A DNA stretch of 64,000 bases from Diphasiastrum complanatum (lineage: Eukaryota > Streptophyta > Lycopodiopsida > Lycopodiales > Lycopodiaceae). The notes under the pieces were generated by a model. It was not told the origin of the DNA and ran no database searches. It was given only the letters and a program-made list of their open reading frames with translations. The stretch covers positions 15,584,715 through 15,648,714 of the forward strand of contig CM055092.1 of the NCBI GenBank assembly GCA_029204225.1, given 5' to 3'. A program made the position numbers and the translations under genes. The first letter of the stretch is position 1; each line of letters opens with the position of its first letter. Positions 1-12,535 of the stretch are shown piece after piece.

Positions 1-480
1 CTCCTTGAGCTCTGCATTGGCACTTGGATTCACCTTTGATGTAGAAACTGCAGGCAATGTTGGCTCCATTTGGTCCCGTGTCAGCTGGTTTGTCATTGTT
101 GGCTGCCCTTCGTTAAAGAGGTGAATGAGATTGGGAGGGATGGTTGGCTCAGGTTCATTTGTGTCGTTCTTTTCTAGTTGGTCCCCTGGCACAGCTCTGA
201 CGACACAAGGTCTCCTGTCATTATATAATAACACAAGGTTAACCCCTTTTGCCAAGAAGGCCACCACGTGTTCGTTAAACCAGCTTAATCCCAAAATAGC
301 ATCGAAGGCATCCATCTTCAAGATTGTGAACGTTAGTCGATTCTTCCAGGTTCCCAGGGAGATTGGTAAGTTGGTTGCCAATCTACAAGTGGTCATTGTA
401 CCTTTCGCGGTCTCCACACAAATAGGAGTCACATTTTCTTCACATTGGATGTCCAATTCCCTTGCCAGTTTTCTGACAAG
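1..480 (-). pseudogene. Ty3/gypsy aspartic protease fragment, cut by the window edge
   Basis: This is the protease part of the minus-strand gypsy polyprotein that follows gag. Reading the minus strand from about 475, a frame one base away from the gag frame encodes a retropepsin-like C-terminal half with the motif AILGLSWFNEH, and stays open to the edge. The change of frame near 465-480 is most simply a one-base indel. The catalytic triplet lies just upstream in the gag frame (minus, near 500-510) and reads DLRA where DSGA/DTGA is expected, so this copy should be inactive. RT and integrase would lie left of the window. Confidence 0.75.
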
Positions 481-2024
481 TAGTTATGTGACGCTCTCAG
501 GTCTACCATGAAGTAAATGATCCTGTCTTGAATACAGCCTTTCAGGTACAATAACTTTGATCCTCTCGCAGGAGTCGCCATCAGATGTTCACGATACGCC
601 GCAAGTGCCCCTATCTGTTGTAAGGCATTCAGGTCGGACTCCGTCAAATCCATTTCTGGGTCTTCTTCGTCATCCTGCTCACCATCTTCTTGATCGAATG
701 TCTCTCTCTCCATCCTATCAAATCCTTCAATGGCAGCCATGATTTGCTTGTTCAATGGTTTGGGGCATGACCTCCAAAAGTGACCTTGCTGATGACAGTT
801 GAAGCAGCGCAGGGAACTGCCCACTGTTGGTGAGTTGTTGCTGTGACTAGCTGAAGGTCCAGCATTGTTTTTTCTCTGGAACGTGTTCCCCCCATTGTTG
901 CCTTGGTTGCCAAACCCTGTTTTTGTTGGGAATTTGTTCACGCTACTCGAGGCTTGGTTGCCATTTGAAGCTGAGTCCCCCCTTGAAAAGAAGCTCGGAC
1001 TCGGTCTGGATCCACTAAATACTCTTGTTGAGGTTGAGGGAGCAGCTGGTGCGAATGTGCTCTCATAATCACAAACCATTTCAGCCACCCGAATAGTTGA
1101 ATTGAAATCATGGGGCATGTAACTGTCTATTGCACGTCGGGTCCAAGACTGCATTCCAGACAAAAGGTAATGAGTTTTGTCCGCCTCGGACATATCTTCA
1201 ATAACCCATACACTCTGTCTGAATTTATTGAGGTACTCTCGCAATGAACCTTTCTGCTTGAGCCCTGATAATTCTGTCCTCAATCTCATGTGTGAATCCT
1301 TCGGTATGAACTCCTCTCGTAACGCGGTTTTGAACGCGTCCCATGTTTGGAAATGCATTCCTGCCATCCGGTACCAATTTGTAGTGTAGCCCTCAAAATA
1401 TGCTAATGCCAAGTCCGTTCTTTCTTCTTCAGGAGTGTTCATCAGACGGAAGTAATGGTCCATGTGAAACAACCAATCTTCCACAATTCAAATGTCACAC
1501 TCTCCTTTGAAAGTAGGTGGTGCTTTTATTTTGACAGTCTCCTTTGGGCCTTCTGTGTTTCGCGCTCGTGGTTCTCTTGGTATCTGTGGAGGAGGCGCCA
1601 CTGCATTCCCTCTAGTTGCCTCCAACTCTTCAAACCTGGCTTCGAGCTGTGTTAGCCCGTCTCTCATTTCTCTAGCAAGGTCGAACTGAGTAAGGTTCAT
1701 GGCTCGCAGGGATGTTTGCCATTCTTTCCTTGCGGTTTCTCTGTCCTTCTTCACCTCGCTAAGCATAGCCGTCATTGCACTTGATAAGTATTGCCACATC
1801 TTCACTTCAAAGAGGTCTTGTTGCGCCTCTGGCATGGGTTCGTCTCTTGGTGTAGGTTCAGAAGGGCCACCCATCTCTTCTTGGAGAGGCGCCACTGTGG
1901 AGTGCATACGCTCTTTCTTTCTTGACTTGGACCTGGTGCCATCTCGATGCATGCGGGAGCCGTATTCTCGAACCTGCTCCTCTCCGTCCGTCAATGCTCG
2001 TAACTCATCAACGTGGTCCTCCAT
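429..2024 (-). pseudogene. Ty3/gypsy gag with one internal stop
   Basis: Gag is the capsid-like protein that packages retrotransposon RNA. One frame runs from an ATG at 2024 to 429 and is broken only by a TGA at 1488-1490; CGA would restore an Arg codon. The N-terminal ~180 residues are charged and linker-like. The region after the stop begins VEDWLFHMDHYF and matches the core fold of retrotransposon gag (AYFEGYTTNWYRMAG, REEFIPKDSHMRLRTEL). A zinc knuckle CFNCHQQGHFWRSC (CX2CX4HX4C) lies near 765-807, followed by an acidic stretch and the protease. The family assignment is firm. The single stop and the protease defect make it a decayed copy. Confidence 0.85.
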
Positions 2025-2831
2025 TATAGTAAGAGGTGTACTTCCAACAGATTATCGCCTCAATCCTTTTTATTTTTGAAAACTCTCCCTTCTGTCGTCC
2101 GGGCCCCACAGCTCTCTTTTCTTCTTTATTAAATCAGCTTCAATGAAAATATCCCCTCCTCAAACTTAGCACGCACACATCACCTGAGAGCCAAGTAGGA
2201 CAAGTCATTTGTGTCCAAGCAAGCACACAACAAACGGAACATACCAACCAAAGCAAACACAGAGGATCCCTCTCAAGCCACAATCCCCCCTGAGACCGGA
2301 CGTAGGACCTTTGCCTAGCCGCGCCCACACAAATCTATCACAGAATTAGCCCACGGGGAAACATCCATCCAACCATCCGTGCTTTCACCATTAAGCAGCA
2401 CATTGCCTCAGTCACGCCCCACCACTTTTTGGTCGATAGCCCTTGTAGCTAAACGATCGGCAGCTATCCCGCACGGGCAGCCAACCACCCGTGCTTTACA
2501 CCCAAATTCGAGCAGCATCTTTGTATCAATGGTTAACCCGTACAGTTCGAATATGTCACCCCGCACCCCACAAGGCACAGACCGTGCTTTCACCAACCTA
2601 ATGGCAGCACATTGCCTCATTTGTCCTACGTGCAGACGGCGCCAGGCCCGAACCGCGGAAACTGACCGTGCTTACACCTAAAGGGCAGCACCTTGCCTCA
2701 TCAAGTCCCCCATTCTGCCGACCACCCCGACCGTGGACGCACCCGTGCTTACACTGTGGGCAGCACCTTGTCCTGACAAATCCCAAGACGTGGCCATCCC
2801 TGTGAGACTTGCGTAGCTGACCGGCTAGTCG
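2025..2831 (-). other. Untranslated leader of the minus-strand gypsy, with five internal repeats
   Basis: This stretch of about 800 bases lies between the primer-binding site and the gag start. It is GC-richer than the surroundings. It holds five copies of a 32-40 base unit that on the plus strand reads CGTGCTTTCACC, a short spacer, then GCAGCACCTTGCCTCA, at about 2376-2412, 2489-2523, 2581-2619, 2666-2702 and 2742-2773. Spacing falls from 113 to 76 bases. No protein is supported here. Such leaders often carry packaging or translation signals, but that is inference. Confidence 0.6.
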
Positions 2832-2843
2832 GCTCTGATACCA
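2832..2843 (-). promoter_or_regulatory. Primer-binding site, initiator-Met tRNA type
   Basis: The minus strand reads TGGTATCAGAGC, the usual plant PBS complementary to the 3' end of initiator-Met tRNA. It sits two bases inside the presumed LTR end (minus ...GACGCAACA) and fixes the orientation of the gypsy element to its left. Confidence 0.85.
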
Positions 2844-2845
2844 CA

Positions 2846-4022
2846 TGTTGCGTCAGCGCCTCAAAGGGCGCTGGGACTTGAGCGATTTCCCCAACACACG
2901 CTTAAGTCTAACATTCATCCATCATGCATTTACGTAAAAGCCAACTCAGAAACGTAACAATCTTAACCATTCAGACTTAAGAAAACTGGAATCCCAACCA
3001 ACCCGAAAGCCAACTCAGAATCCGTCCCCAAAAGGTAACCAAAGGCAAAGACAAGCCACACATTAAACCCAAGGCATAGTGGTCGCCAAACTGACCAATT
3101 GGCATAGCGGCAAGCCACACGTCGGTGACGTGGACCCTTAGGCGCCGGTGACGCAAAAAGGTTGTAGTAAGGGTCCTTCCACTTGGACCAGTCCCGGAGG
3201 CGAAACCGAAATGGTAATCATCCCCAAGGATCAACTTTATTAGATTTGGAAGAGGTTACATTCATACATAGACTGACCGGTCTCGGGGCCACCAACACGT
3301 GTTGGGCATTGTGCCTGGCTCGTGCTGGTAGAGGGAGCTAAGACCTGGCGACTGGATTCCTGGCGCTGAATGAGCTGCCCAAGTTTCTATCTGTCGGACT
3401 CCCCCTATAGTTCTGCTGTGATTCGGCGCACCCCCTCTGTTCTGAAACATAGTGCTTTCTGGTAAAGCAAGCTTTTTAGGACTTAGTTTTTATTTTGCTG
3501 ATTAAGCCTGGCAAGCCTGGCAGAATCAGTTTGGCTCCCGGACATGGGTCCCGGGAGCCGTCTCGGCGGCAGAATCAACTTGCTTCCTGACTAGGCCATG
3601 ACTCGACCTCCAGAGCTAGCTCATGACTTGTGACTACTTAACTGGCTCACCACAGGTCGAAGGCTCAGTCCTTGACGTTCTAACTTGCTCTGGGACCTTA
3701 GAGAGTGTCACCCCTTAGAGTCTTACAGGGCACGCTAGGTGCACCTGAGTCAGCTTTACAACAACTAGTAGCATGCATACTGCCAAGTGTCGGCCACGTG
3801 GCCGACTGCACGTCGGGACCCAACGTGGGGCCCTATCCTGTTGACAGGGTCCCTATTGTTGTGTTAGGCCCGCCATGTCTATGGACCGTGCCAGGGCACA
3901 CTACTCACACTGTCTTGCCCTATTGATTGTGTACTCTGGACGCGACCCTGATTGTGGTATCTGACCTCCTGTGTTCTCTAGGGTTCGGCACTGGTTACGT
4001 GCTCGTAATGACAATTCTGACA
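2846..4022 (-). repeat. Probable 5' LTR of the minus-strand gypsy element
   Basis: The inner end is set by the PBS: on the plus strand the LTR begins TGTTGCGTCAG at 2846. The outer end is tentative. I place it at 4022 (CTGACA) because the GC-rich sequence ends there and AT-rich DNA follows. The partner LTR is outside the window, so neither length nor age can be tested. Inside are a 9-bp perfect hairpin at 3533-3559 and a 14-bp palindrome CGGCCACGTGGCCG at 3791-3804. Confidence 0.5.
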
Positions 4023-5239
4023 TGCTCATCATGCTCCTTTAAAGTTCTACTATAGATAAGAATAACAAGTAAACTATTATGAACTTCCTCAAATATGGAC
4101 GAAGAAGATTGTTCGTTATTTGCTAGAAGGTCATAGGGGCATTCGTCAATCCGAATGACAAAACTAGAAACTCATAATGGCTGTATAATTGGGGGTCATG
4201 ATTGGGATCACTGTCCGAATTGCAGCCAGCGATTCGCCAGTGCATGTGTTTGGGAAGGACCCCTTCCTCAGGCCCTCCGCCCTCGGGTGAATGCCCTTCC
4301 TAGCGCCCTTGGAACCCCCTCAAAAAAAAAGTGTTGTTTTACAACATCATCAATGCACAATGAAAGTGAGCCTGTACCGGAAGAGCAATTTCACAATTAA
4401 TATGTGAGAGTTACTCTAACCTAACCCCGTTTTAACCCTAAATTCAATGCTACACCATGAACTAGATTCAGGCTAAAGAGCTCGCTTCAAAGTAGATTAA
4501 ACTATTGATGACTAGATTAGGGCTGGCAACTCACAGTTTCAAATCACCCCTGTAAATGCTGCTCTTCGCCACATTAAATCTGAGCATGATGGGTGAAAAT
4601 CCAAATTTGCTAATGCAGTAAAGTCATGATCTGCAAAAGTCGGGCTGCTCGAGCCTAAGAAGGCCGCCTTCTGTGTCCTTTTTTTTCAATTTGAATCACG
4701 CTTCCCTCTGCTATGGACTAAAATTTTTTTCTCGCAATGTTATGGACTAATCTAAATTGAAGGTTATTGTACAATTGTCGCAGGCTACTTTGATTGAAAA
4801 GAATCATCAAATGGCCTTTCCATCTCAATGCCATCCGTTGTATCTCTGATAGGGCTCAGGTACAAATATCAGCCTATGTATGTATATTCATCATCAACCT
4901 CCTACAAGGAAGAGGAAACCATCAACAACAAAAACTGAAATTAATAGTATTCATGAATCATATAGAACTCTGTGTTGCCTACCTGACAAGTCCTGTGTCA
5001 ATGAAAGCAACAGCGGAATTCACAATTTTGCTGAAGTACCTAGATCCAGGAGGATCTTGGCCATAGGCTGCGTTTCTGGCGTTCCATGGTACCTGTTCGA
5101 CGAAGTTGTAAAACCCTAGCTTTAAGAACCCTAACTGTTTTACACGGTTGAAGCCCTAACCCTAAGAGTCCTCAATCACTCCTTTACTGCATTGTAAACC
5201 TTGAAGGAGCCTATTCCGCACTACCAACGTTGTGGGGCC
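4023..5239. other. AT-rich interval with no recognisable gene
   Basis: No domain, splice-consistent exon chain or terminal repeat was recognised. Scattered CCCTAA/AACCCTA words occur near 4410-4440 and 5110-5175, but they do not form an array. Confidence 0.5.
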
Positions 5240-5815
5240 CTTCCATTCAACGATGGAAGGGCAAGGCAGCAGCCACCACCACCCTTGGATAGTGTTTGCA
5301 CCATCACTAGCATGCCACTGATGGTGCGGAATACACTGATCCGTAAACCTTGGTCACATCTCGCCTTTTGTATCATTAAGGGTCATCATATGTTGCCTCC
5401 CCTTTTGACTAGGAGTTTGCGTGTATTGCTCATGTCAAGTTTTGATTGTGTCAAATTCTATACCTTGGCAACGAAGACGATGGTGGAGGGGGAGGTCGTG
5501 GAGCAACCACCACCACCACCCTTGGATGTTGTTTGCACCATCACTGGCATGCCAGTGATGATGTGGAATACGTTGATCCGTAAACCTTGGCCACATCTCG
5601 ACTTTTCTATCATTAAGGATCATCATATGTTGTCTCCTAGGAGTTTGTGTGTAGTCCAAAATACGTGATCCATAGACCTTGGCCACATCTCGCCTTGTCT
5701 ATCATTAAGGGTCATCATATGTTGCCTTCCCTTCTGACTAGGAGTTTGTGTGTATTGCTCATGAAGTTTTGATTGTGCCAAATTCTACACCTTGGCAAGG
5801 GAGATGATGGTCAAA
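5240..5815. repeat. Diverged tandem repeat, about 2.5 copies, with palindromic cores
   Basis: The blocks 5270-5480, 5505-5655 and 5660-5815 share GATCCGTAAACCTTGG, CATTAAGGGTCATCATATG and GACTAGGAGTTTG in the same order. Copy 2 has an internal deletion relative to copy 1, and copy 3 lacks the front part. The first two copies carry a palindrome around CACTGGCATGCCAGTG: a perfect 22-mer at 5539-5560 and an imperfect 30-mer at 5298-5327. One reading frame (5201-5668) stays open across two copies and so shows an internal protein repeat, but I see no known domain and regard it as a by-product of the DNA duplication. Confidence 0.7.
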
Positions 5816-7765
<1,950 letters not shown>

Positions 7766-8218
7766 AATGACTGCCGATGATTTGGATGGCGGCCGATCTT
7801 GCACATCTTGACCATCTCGCATCTCGAATATCTAAGGTCAAAATTTAACCATGTTCAACAATAGCATCCACCCCTTTCCAAATCCATGCTTGTCGACAAC
7901 GACCTTACTCCACCCACATGCACAGACTCATCATCCCAATAGCTTGATGATAAAATAAACACAGAGTAGGTGGTGGGACTACAAATCTCCAACAAAGATA
8001 GAAAAATCCAGACAAAACTCGCTTGCATAACTTGAGCCTTGGATGAAGATCTCAAATGGAAATTGCATGGTTTTGTGTGACGTAAGTCCTCCACAGTAGG
8101 AACTTCGATAAGATGTATTAGCAGGTACCAAGAAACAATTGTCATCTAAATCAATATTCAGCATCAAAATTAAAAATCACCATAGTGCTTATTAGATGAC
8201 TTCACACAGTGATCAAAA
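7766..8218 (-). other. Unassigned, possibly Helitron body
   Basis: No coding domain was recognised. By position it may belong to the Helitron whose 3' end is at 7737; the far boundary is unknown. Confidence 0.3.
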
Positions 8219-8851
8219 TGTGAAAGATTCAACTAGTTTGATCATATTTGATATGCTTCCATATTTGGCAAATTGAGGCCAACTTTTTTAGACTTAGAGA
8301 TTGACTTTTCAAAGTTCATTAGTCTAAATTTCATTTGAATAAACACTTTTTGAAAGTGTGGGAAAGTTAGAAGTCGAGTTTGAGTAGATTCAAATTTGAA
8401 TGTTGGGTACTTTGAATCTAGACCCAAAAATAGTAGGGTTAGCATTTTGGTGAGAAAGCCAAGTGGCCAAATAGTTTGGACCTGTTATAAAAGGATGTAA
8501 CTCATGGAGAGACATATCTTCTCTCTTCCCTATCTCATTTCATGCTTATACATGGTTCTCTTGAGTTCTACTATACATTGGTAAAACTCATGCAATTTTA
8601 TGTGTAGAATGATCTATATTTGTTATTTTTGGATCCACATGTGTGAAATACAATAGCTTGTTATTTTTGTACGGATAGCAACAGTACTTTATCATTTGAT
8701 TCATGTTTGATCAAGTTCTATTAGAGTTTGCATCTCATTTTGTGTGTCGATGCTGATTTTTCTACATTGGTGAGATTGGTAGGATATCTTTTTTTTGTAA
8801 CCAAAGATTAGGGACATGGATTGGATCATTAATGATCTGAAATCCTTCACA
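8219..8851 (+). repeat. Copia 5' LTR (same family as the LTR at 33394-34043)
   Basis: It starts TGTGAAAGATTC and ends CCTTCACA directly before a PBS. It aligns along its whole length with 33394-34043, sharing GAATCTAGACCCAAAAATAGTAG, the core promoter TATAAAAG (here 8486-8493) and the terminal ATGATCTGAAATCCTTCACA. Divergence is clearly visible, so this is an older copy. Confidence 0.88.
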
Positions 8852-8863
8852 TGGTATCAGAGC
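8852..8863 (+). promoter_or_regulatory. Primer-binding site, initiator-Met tRNA type
   Basis: TGGTATCAGAGC follows the LTR end with no spacer and defines a plus-strand copia element. Confidence 0.92.
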
Positions 8864-9000
8864 TTGTGTTTCAGGTTATGAATGAGGAAATCATATCTAT
8901 CAATGATTTCTTGAAGATATCAAGGCTAGAGCATGTGTTGTTGTAAAAAGGAGTGCTTTGTATTGAAATAGGTTGAAAAAGAAGATCAGTTCATTGCTAC

Positions 9001-9345
9001 ATGGCAACCTCAAGTGGAATCATGTTGGAAGCCAATAATGGACTTACCTCAAGTAACTATTCATTGTGGAAAGTGAGGATGGAATCACTTCTTGAGATGA
9101 ATGATGTTTGGGATATTGTTGTAGGTTTGGAGGAGAGACCAGCAACACAACAAGATCAAATGAGGTATGATAAGTGGGCCAAAAGGGCTCTACACATTAT
9201 CAAGATGAATGTTACCAATGAGCTTCTCAAGGAAGTTGGTAAGTGTACTTCATCTAAGGATGCTTGGGATTAATTGAAGAAGCTTTATGAATCCAAGTCT
9301 ACTTATAGAGTGTTGACTCTAAGAAAGAAATTTTTTTCTTGTTTT
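9001..9345 (+). pseudogene. Copia gag N-terminus, broken off
   Basis: Translation from the ATG at 9001 gives MATSSGIMLEANNGLTSSNY, SLWKVRMESLLEMND and KMNVTNELLKEVGKCTSS. It is colinear with residues 1-114 of the intact copia polyprotein at 27761-31711. A TAA at 9271-9273 interrupts it, the frame resumes with LKKLYESKS, and similarity stops near 9345 at a junction with gypsy sequence. Protease, integrase and RT are absent. The LTR-PBS-gag order is otherwise normal. Confidence 0.88.
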
Positions 9346-9390
9346 CATAGACAAAATCACTGCACAGTCACTTGAACTTCTAATTAGCTT

Positions 9391-9830
9391 CGGTATGGAG
9401 GGCCCTGCTGCACGTTTCACTCCTATATAAAAAATTAAATACAATTATTTTAAAGGGACTTCTCCCAACGATGCAGATAGCTATGTCTCACAATTCGAGT
9501 CAATCGCTAATGCAAATAACGAAGGTATTGACGTAGACAAACTACGAATCTTCCTTGGTTTGCTAAGAAAGCAGACGCGCATCTGGTACAGTCAAGTTGA
9601 ACCAGGCTGTGTAGGAAACTAGTACCTACTGAAAGATGCGTTTTTGAACTAGTTCAGAGAAATCGATTACTAATCAAGAATTCTCGGACGTCTGAACAAT
9701 CTTCAGAAGAAGAGTAAAGAACTCCTTCACAAATATACACGAAAGGTTAAAAAATCTTATAGGAAAACTAACCGGTGTATATCCTGTTGATATGCAAATC
9801 GAATGGTTTTTGGTTGGTTTACTAGTGGAA
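9391..9830 (+). pseudogene. Ty3/gypsy gag core, several stops
   Basis: The frame contains SYVSQFESIANANN, KLRIFLGLLRKQ and TRIWYSQVEPG, typical of the retrotransposon gag capsid core. It is clearly homologous to 39845-40317, the same gypsy family. Stops near 9650 (N*FRE) and 9671 (DY*SRIL) each fall where Gln fits. The start of the gypsy element (LTR, PBS, gag N-terminus) is missing because the sequence joins copia gag near 9345-9390. It continues into the protease segment. Confidence 0.8.
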
Positions 9831-10918
9831 AACTTATTCAAAGTCACAATGAGAAGCAAAAGCTCCTTGACCAAAAATCTTCGACGAAGCGTAGAAAATC
9901 CTCAAAGAAGAATTCTTCTAGCAAGATGACGAATAAATATACGACTAAAAAAGATCTCAATGATGACCCCGACTATGACCGCGATGCTGCAAAGTTGTTT
10001 GCAAAAGATATCTCATCAGAGGCGAAAGAAATTATCAACGCTGAACTTCAGTCAGCTGCTGCAGATAAGGTGATCACTTTCGAGGAAGGGGACGACGAAA
10101 TCATGAAGACAAAACTGTCTAGTGTTGTTATTGATAAGCCAATCTCGAAATCGAAGATGAAAGTCTATGACATCGTGACTGATATTGGATCACTTCGTCC
10201 GAATATTACTTTTGAGCAGCTGTTGGCAAATAACACTTATTATAGAAAGCAACTAAAAGGTCTTTCTGCCCCGAAAAAGAAGAAAAAAGTTTCTTTGCCA
10301 GATGCTGGGGTTATGTCTATTGATTTAGGTGATCTCGGTGCACCTAAAATTGATATTACCATTGCGAGATGCCTGATAGAAAAAGTGCCAATTGACTCTG
10401 GTTCCAACATGAACATAATAACAGAAGATACAGCTCATGCTTTGGGACTGACTGACATTCAACCGACACAGTGAAACATCAAGTTAGCTGATTCGACACG
10501 TCAAAAATCTGTTGGAGAACTAAAGGATGTCACTGTTTACATTCAAGCCAAGCCATTCACAATGAATTTCATAGTTATCAAACCACTCGGTTTGTCATCC
10601 TATTCTGTGCTGATTGAACGACCTTGGCTTTATCAATCAAACGCAAGTGTTCATTGGAAATCCAGAGAGCTAAGATTTCAGATTGGTGAGACCAATAATT
10701 GTGGTAAGTCAGCAGAACAAATAATCACTTGGAGTCGGGACAAATATGAAGGTGAAACGCCTTTGTCTGACACCAGTTTTGCATCAGAGGAATCTTCTTA
10801 TGCCTTAAATGTTTTTTCTAATGCATCTGACATGGAAGTTCAATATTTCGAATGTTATGAGAATATTGACGAAGAAGAATTCTTCGATGCCCGCAACACT
10901 AAAGCGGATGTTTTGTAA
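9803..10918 (+). pseudogene. Ty3/gypsy gag C-terminus and aspartic protease
   Basis: One frame is broken by a TGA at 10472-10474 and ends at a TAA at 10916-10918 (Gln fits there too, and the frame then continues EEINVADTNLKES). The first ~150 residues are basic and charged. The protease region contains KVPIDSGSNMNIITED with an intact DSG catalytic triplet, then FTMNFIVIKP and the flap-side motif VLIERPWLY. No zinc knuckle was seen. The active-site triplet has survived although the polyprotein is interrupted. Confidence 0.82.
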
Positions 10919-11037
10919 GAAGAAATTAATGTTGCAGACACGAACTTGAAAGAGTCTGATGATTCGAATGACAAATTTGAACACGAATTTGGTAACAAAA
11001 ACTAGATTGACAACAAGAATACATCTATGGATCAACC

Positions 11038-12199
11038 ATGCGCGAAATTCATGGCCATACTAAGGCCAGTATGACAGAAGGTATCATATTACCAGATTCT
11101 ACTGAACTAATTGAACTTGCATCTGGCAGATTTGTGCATGTTTCAAATTCACTTGGAGAATCGAAATTAGCGGAATTCACTGAACTATCGAAGGAGTATC
11201 AAGATGTTTTTGTCTGGTCGCTCGACGATTTGAAGGGTATAACTGCAGAATTCGAAGAGCACCGTATTGATCTTAAGGAAGATGTTGTACTCGTTCGACA
11301 GAGACAATATCGTCTCAATCCTAAGTACTCTCTCATGGTTAAGGACGAACTCAAAAAACACCTTAAGGCAGATATAATTTATCTCGTCTTAAGTAGTGAA
11401 TGGGTTTCACCCATTGTGGTCGTCCCAAAGAAGAAGACTGGCAAAATACGAATATGCCAGGATTTTCGCAAACTCAATGCTGTCACAAGGAAGGATCATC
11501 ATCCTCTGCCCTTCACTGATTCCATCTTAGATCAGGTTGCTGGTTAGGAGCGTTATAGTTTCTGTGATGGTTTTTCCGGTTATAATCAGGTTGGAGAGCG
11601 GAAGGAGGATCGTTCAAAGACCACATTCACTATGGATTGGGGCACTTATGCCTACGACTTTTCAGCGAATCATGATGTTAATTTTCGCTGCCTTCCTAAG
11701 AACTTTTATCGAAATATCTATTGATGATTTCTGTGTATATAGTGATATAAAGACACATCTACAGAAGCTGAAATTAACATTGCAACGGTGTCGAGATACT
11801 TGTTTATCTCTTCATCCAGAGAAATGTTTTTTCGGTATGAAAGAAGGGATATTACTTGGACACAAAATATCTAACAGAGGAATAGCAGTCGACAAAGATA
11901 AAGTCGAGCTTATAAAGAATCTCCAGATACCAACCAATTTTCGTGAACTAAGAGCTTTCTTAGGACATGTCGGCTACTACCGAAGATTTATTCAAAATCA
12001 TGCTTCTATTGCTGCCTCTCTTACACATCTACTGAAGAAACAAGTGGAATACTTGTGGACGAATGAACAGCAGAAAGCATTCGAAGAACTTAAGCAAAGG
12101 TTGATTAATGCTCCTATTCTGAGACCACGTAACTGGGCTATTTTATTTCATAGTTATGTGGATGTTTCTGCATTTGCTATTGGCGTCTGTCTAAGCTAG
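11038..12199 (+). pseudogene. Ty3/gypsy reverse transcriptase, frameshifted
   Basis: The RT N-terminal half (SSEWVSPIVVVPKKKTGKIR, ICQDFRKLNAVTRKDHHPLP) is in one frame to a TAG at 11545-11547. The same frame continues YSFCDGFSGYNQ. Near 11650 the frame changes, with apparent loss of the usual residues before the NAP(T)TFQR motif. The second frame carries TTFQRIMMLIF and the catalytic region as SIDDFCVYSD, where FVDD/YVDD is expected before the Asp pair. Thumb motifs follow (LRAFLGHVGYYRRFI). A TAG at 12197-12199 interrupts the entry to RNase H. The copy cannot make a continuous RT. Confidence 0.88.
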
Positions 12200-12535
12200 A
12201 AGGATGACCAGAAGAAAGATCATCCCATTTACTATGCGAGTCGACAACTCGCTGCATCAAAGAAGAATTATTCGGCTACAGAAAAGGAAGCACTTGGCAT
12301 GATTTTCATTGTTAAGAAATTTTGGCATTATTTGCTGGGATATGCATTTATTTTTCATGTTGATCACTATGCTCTTAAGTATCTTGTAAATAAACCAGAT
12401 TTATCAGGACGAATTGCTCGATGGGTTCTACTTCTGCAGGAATTCACTTATCAAGTAGAGCTTTGTCAAGGAAAATATCATACAAATGCTGATTATCTTT
12501 CACGACTCAACACGGGAAAAATTGAAGAGCCTATT
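12200..12535 (+). pseudogene. Ty3/gypsy RNase H domain
   Basis: It continues the RT frame after the TAG with KKDHPIYYASRQLAASKKNY, SATEKEALGMIF and FHVDHYALKYL, ending in the typical HTNADYLSRL. The TEKEAL glutamate and the HVDH aspartate belong to the RNase H catalytic set. The domain itself has no further stop. Confidence 0.85.

Noticed and set aside
4410-5175. Telomere-like CCCTAA words
   Set aside because: Isolated single units, not an array.
5201-5668. 155-codon frame with an internal protein repeat
   Set aside because: Explained by the DNA tandem repeat; no domain and no other coding sign.
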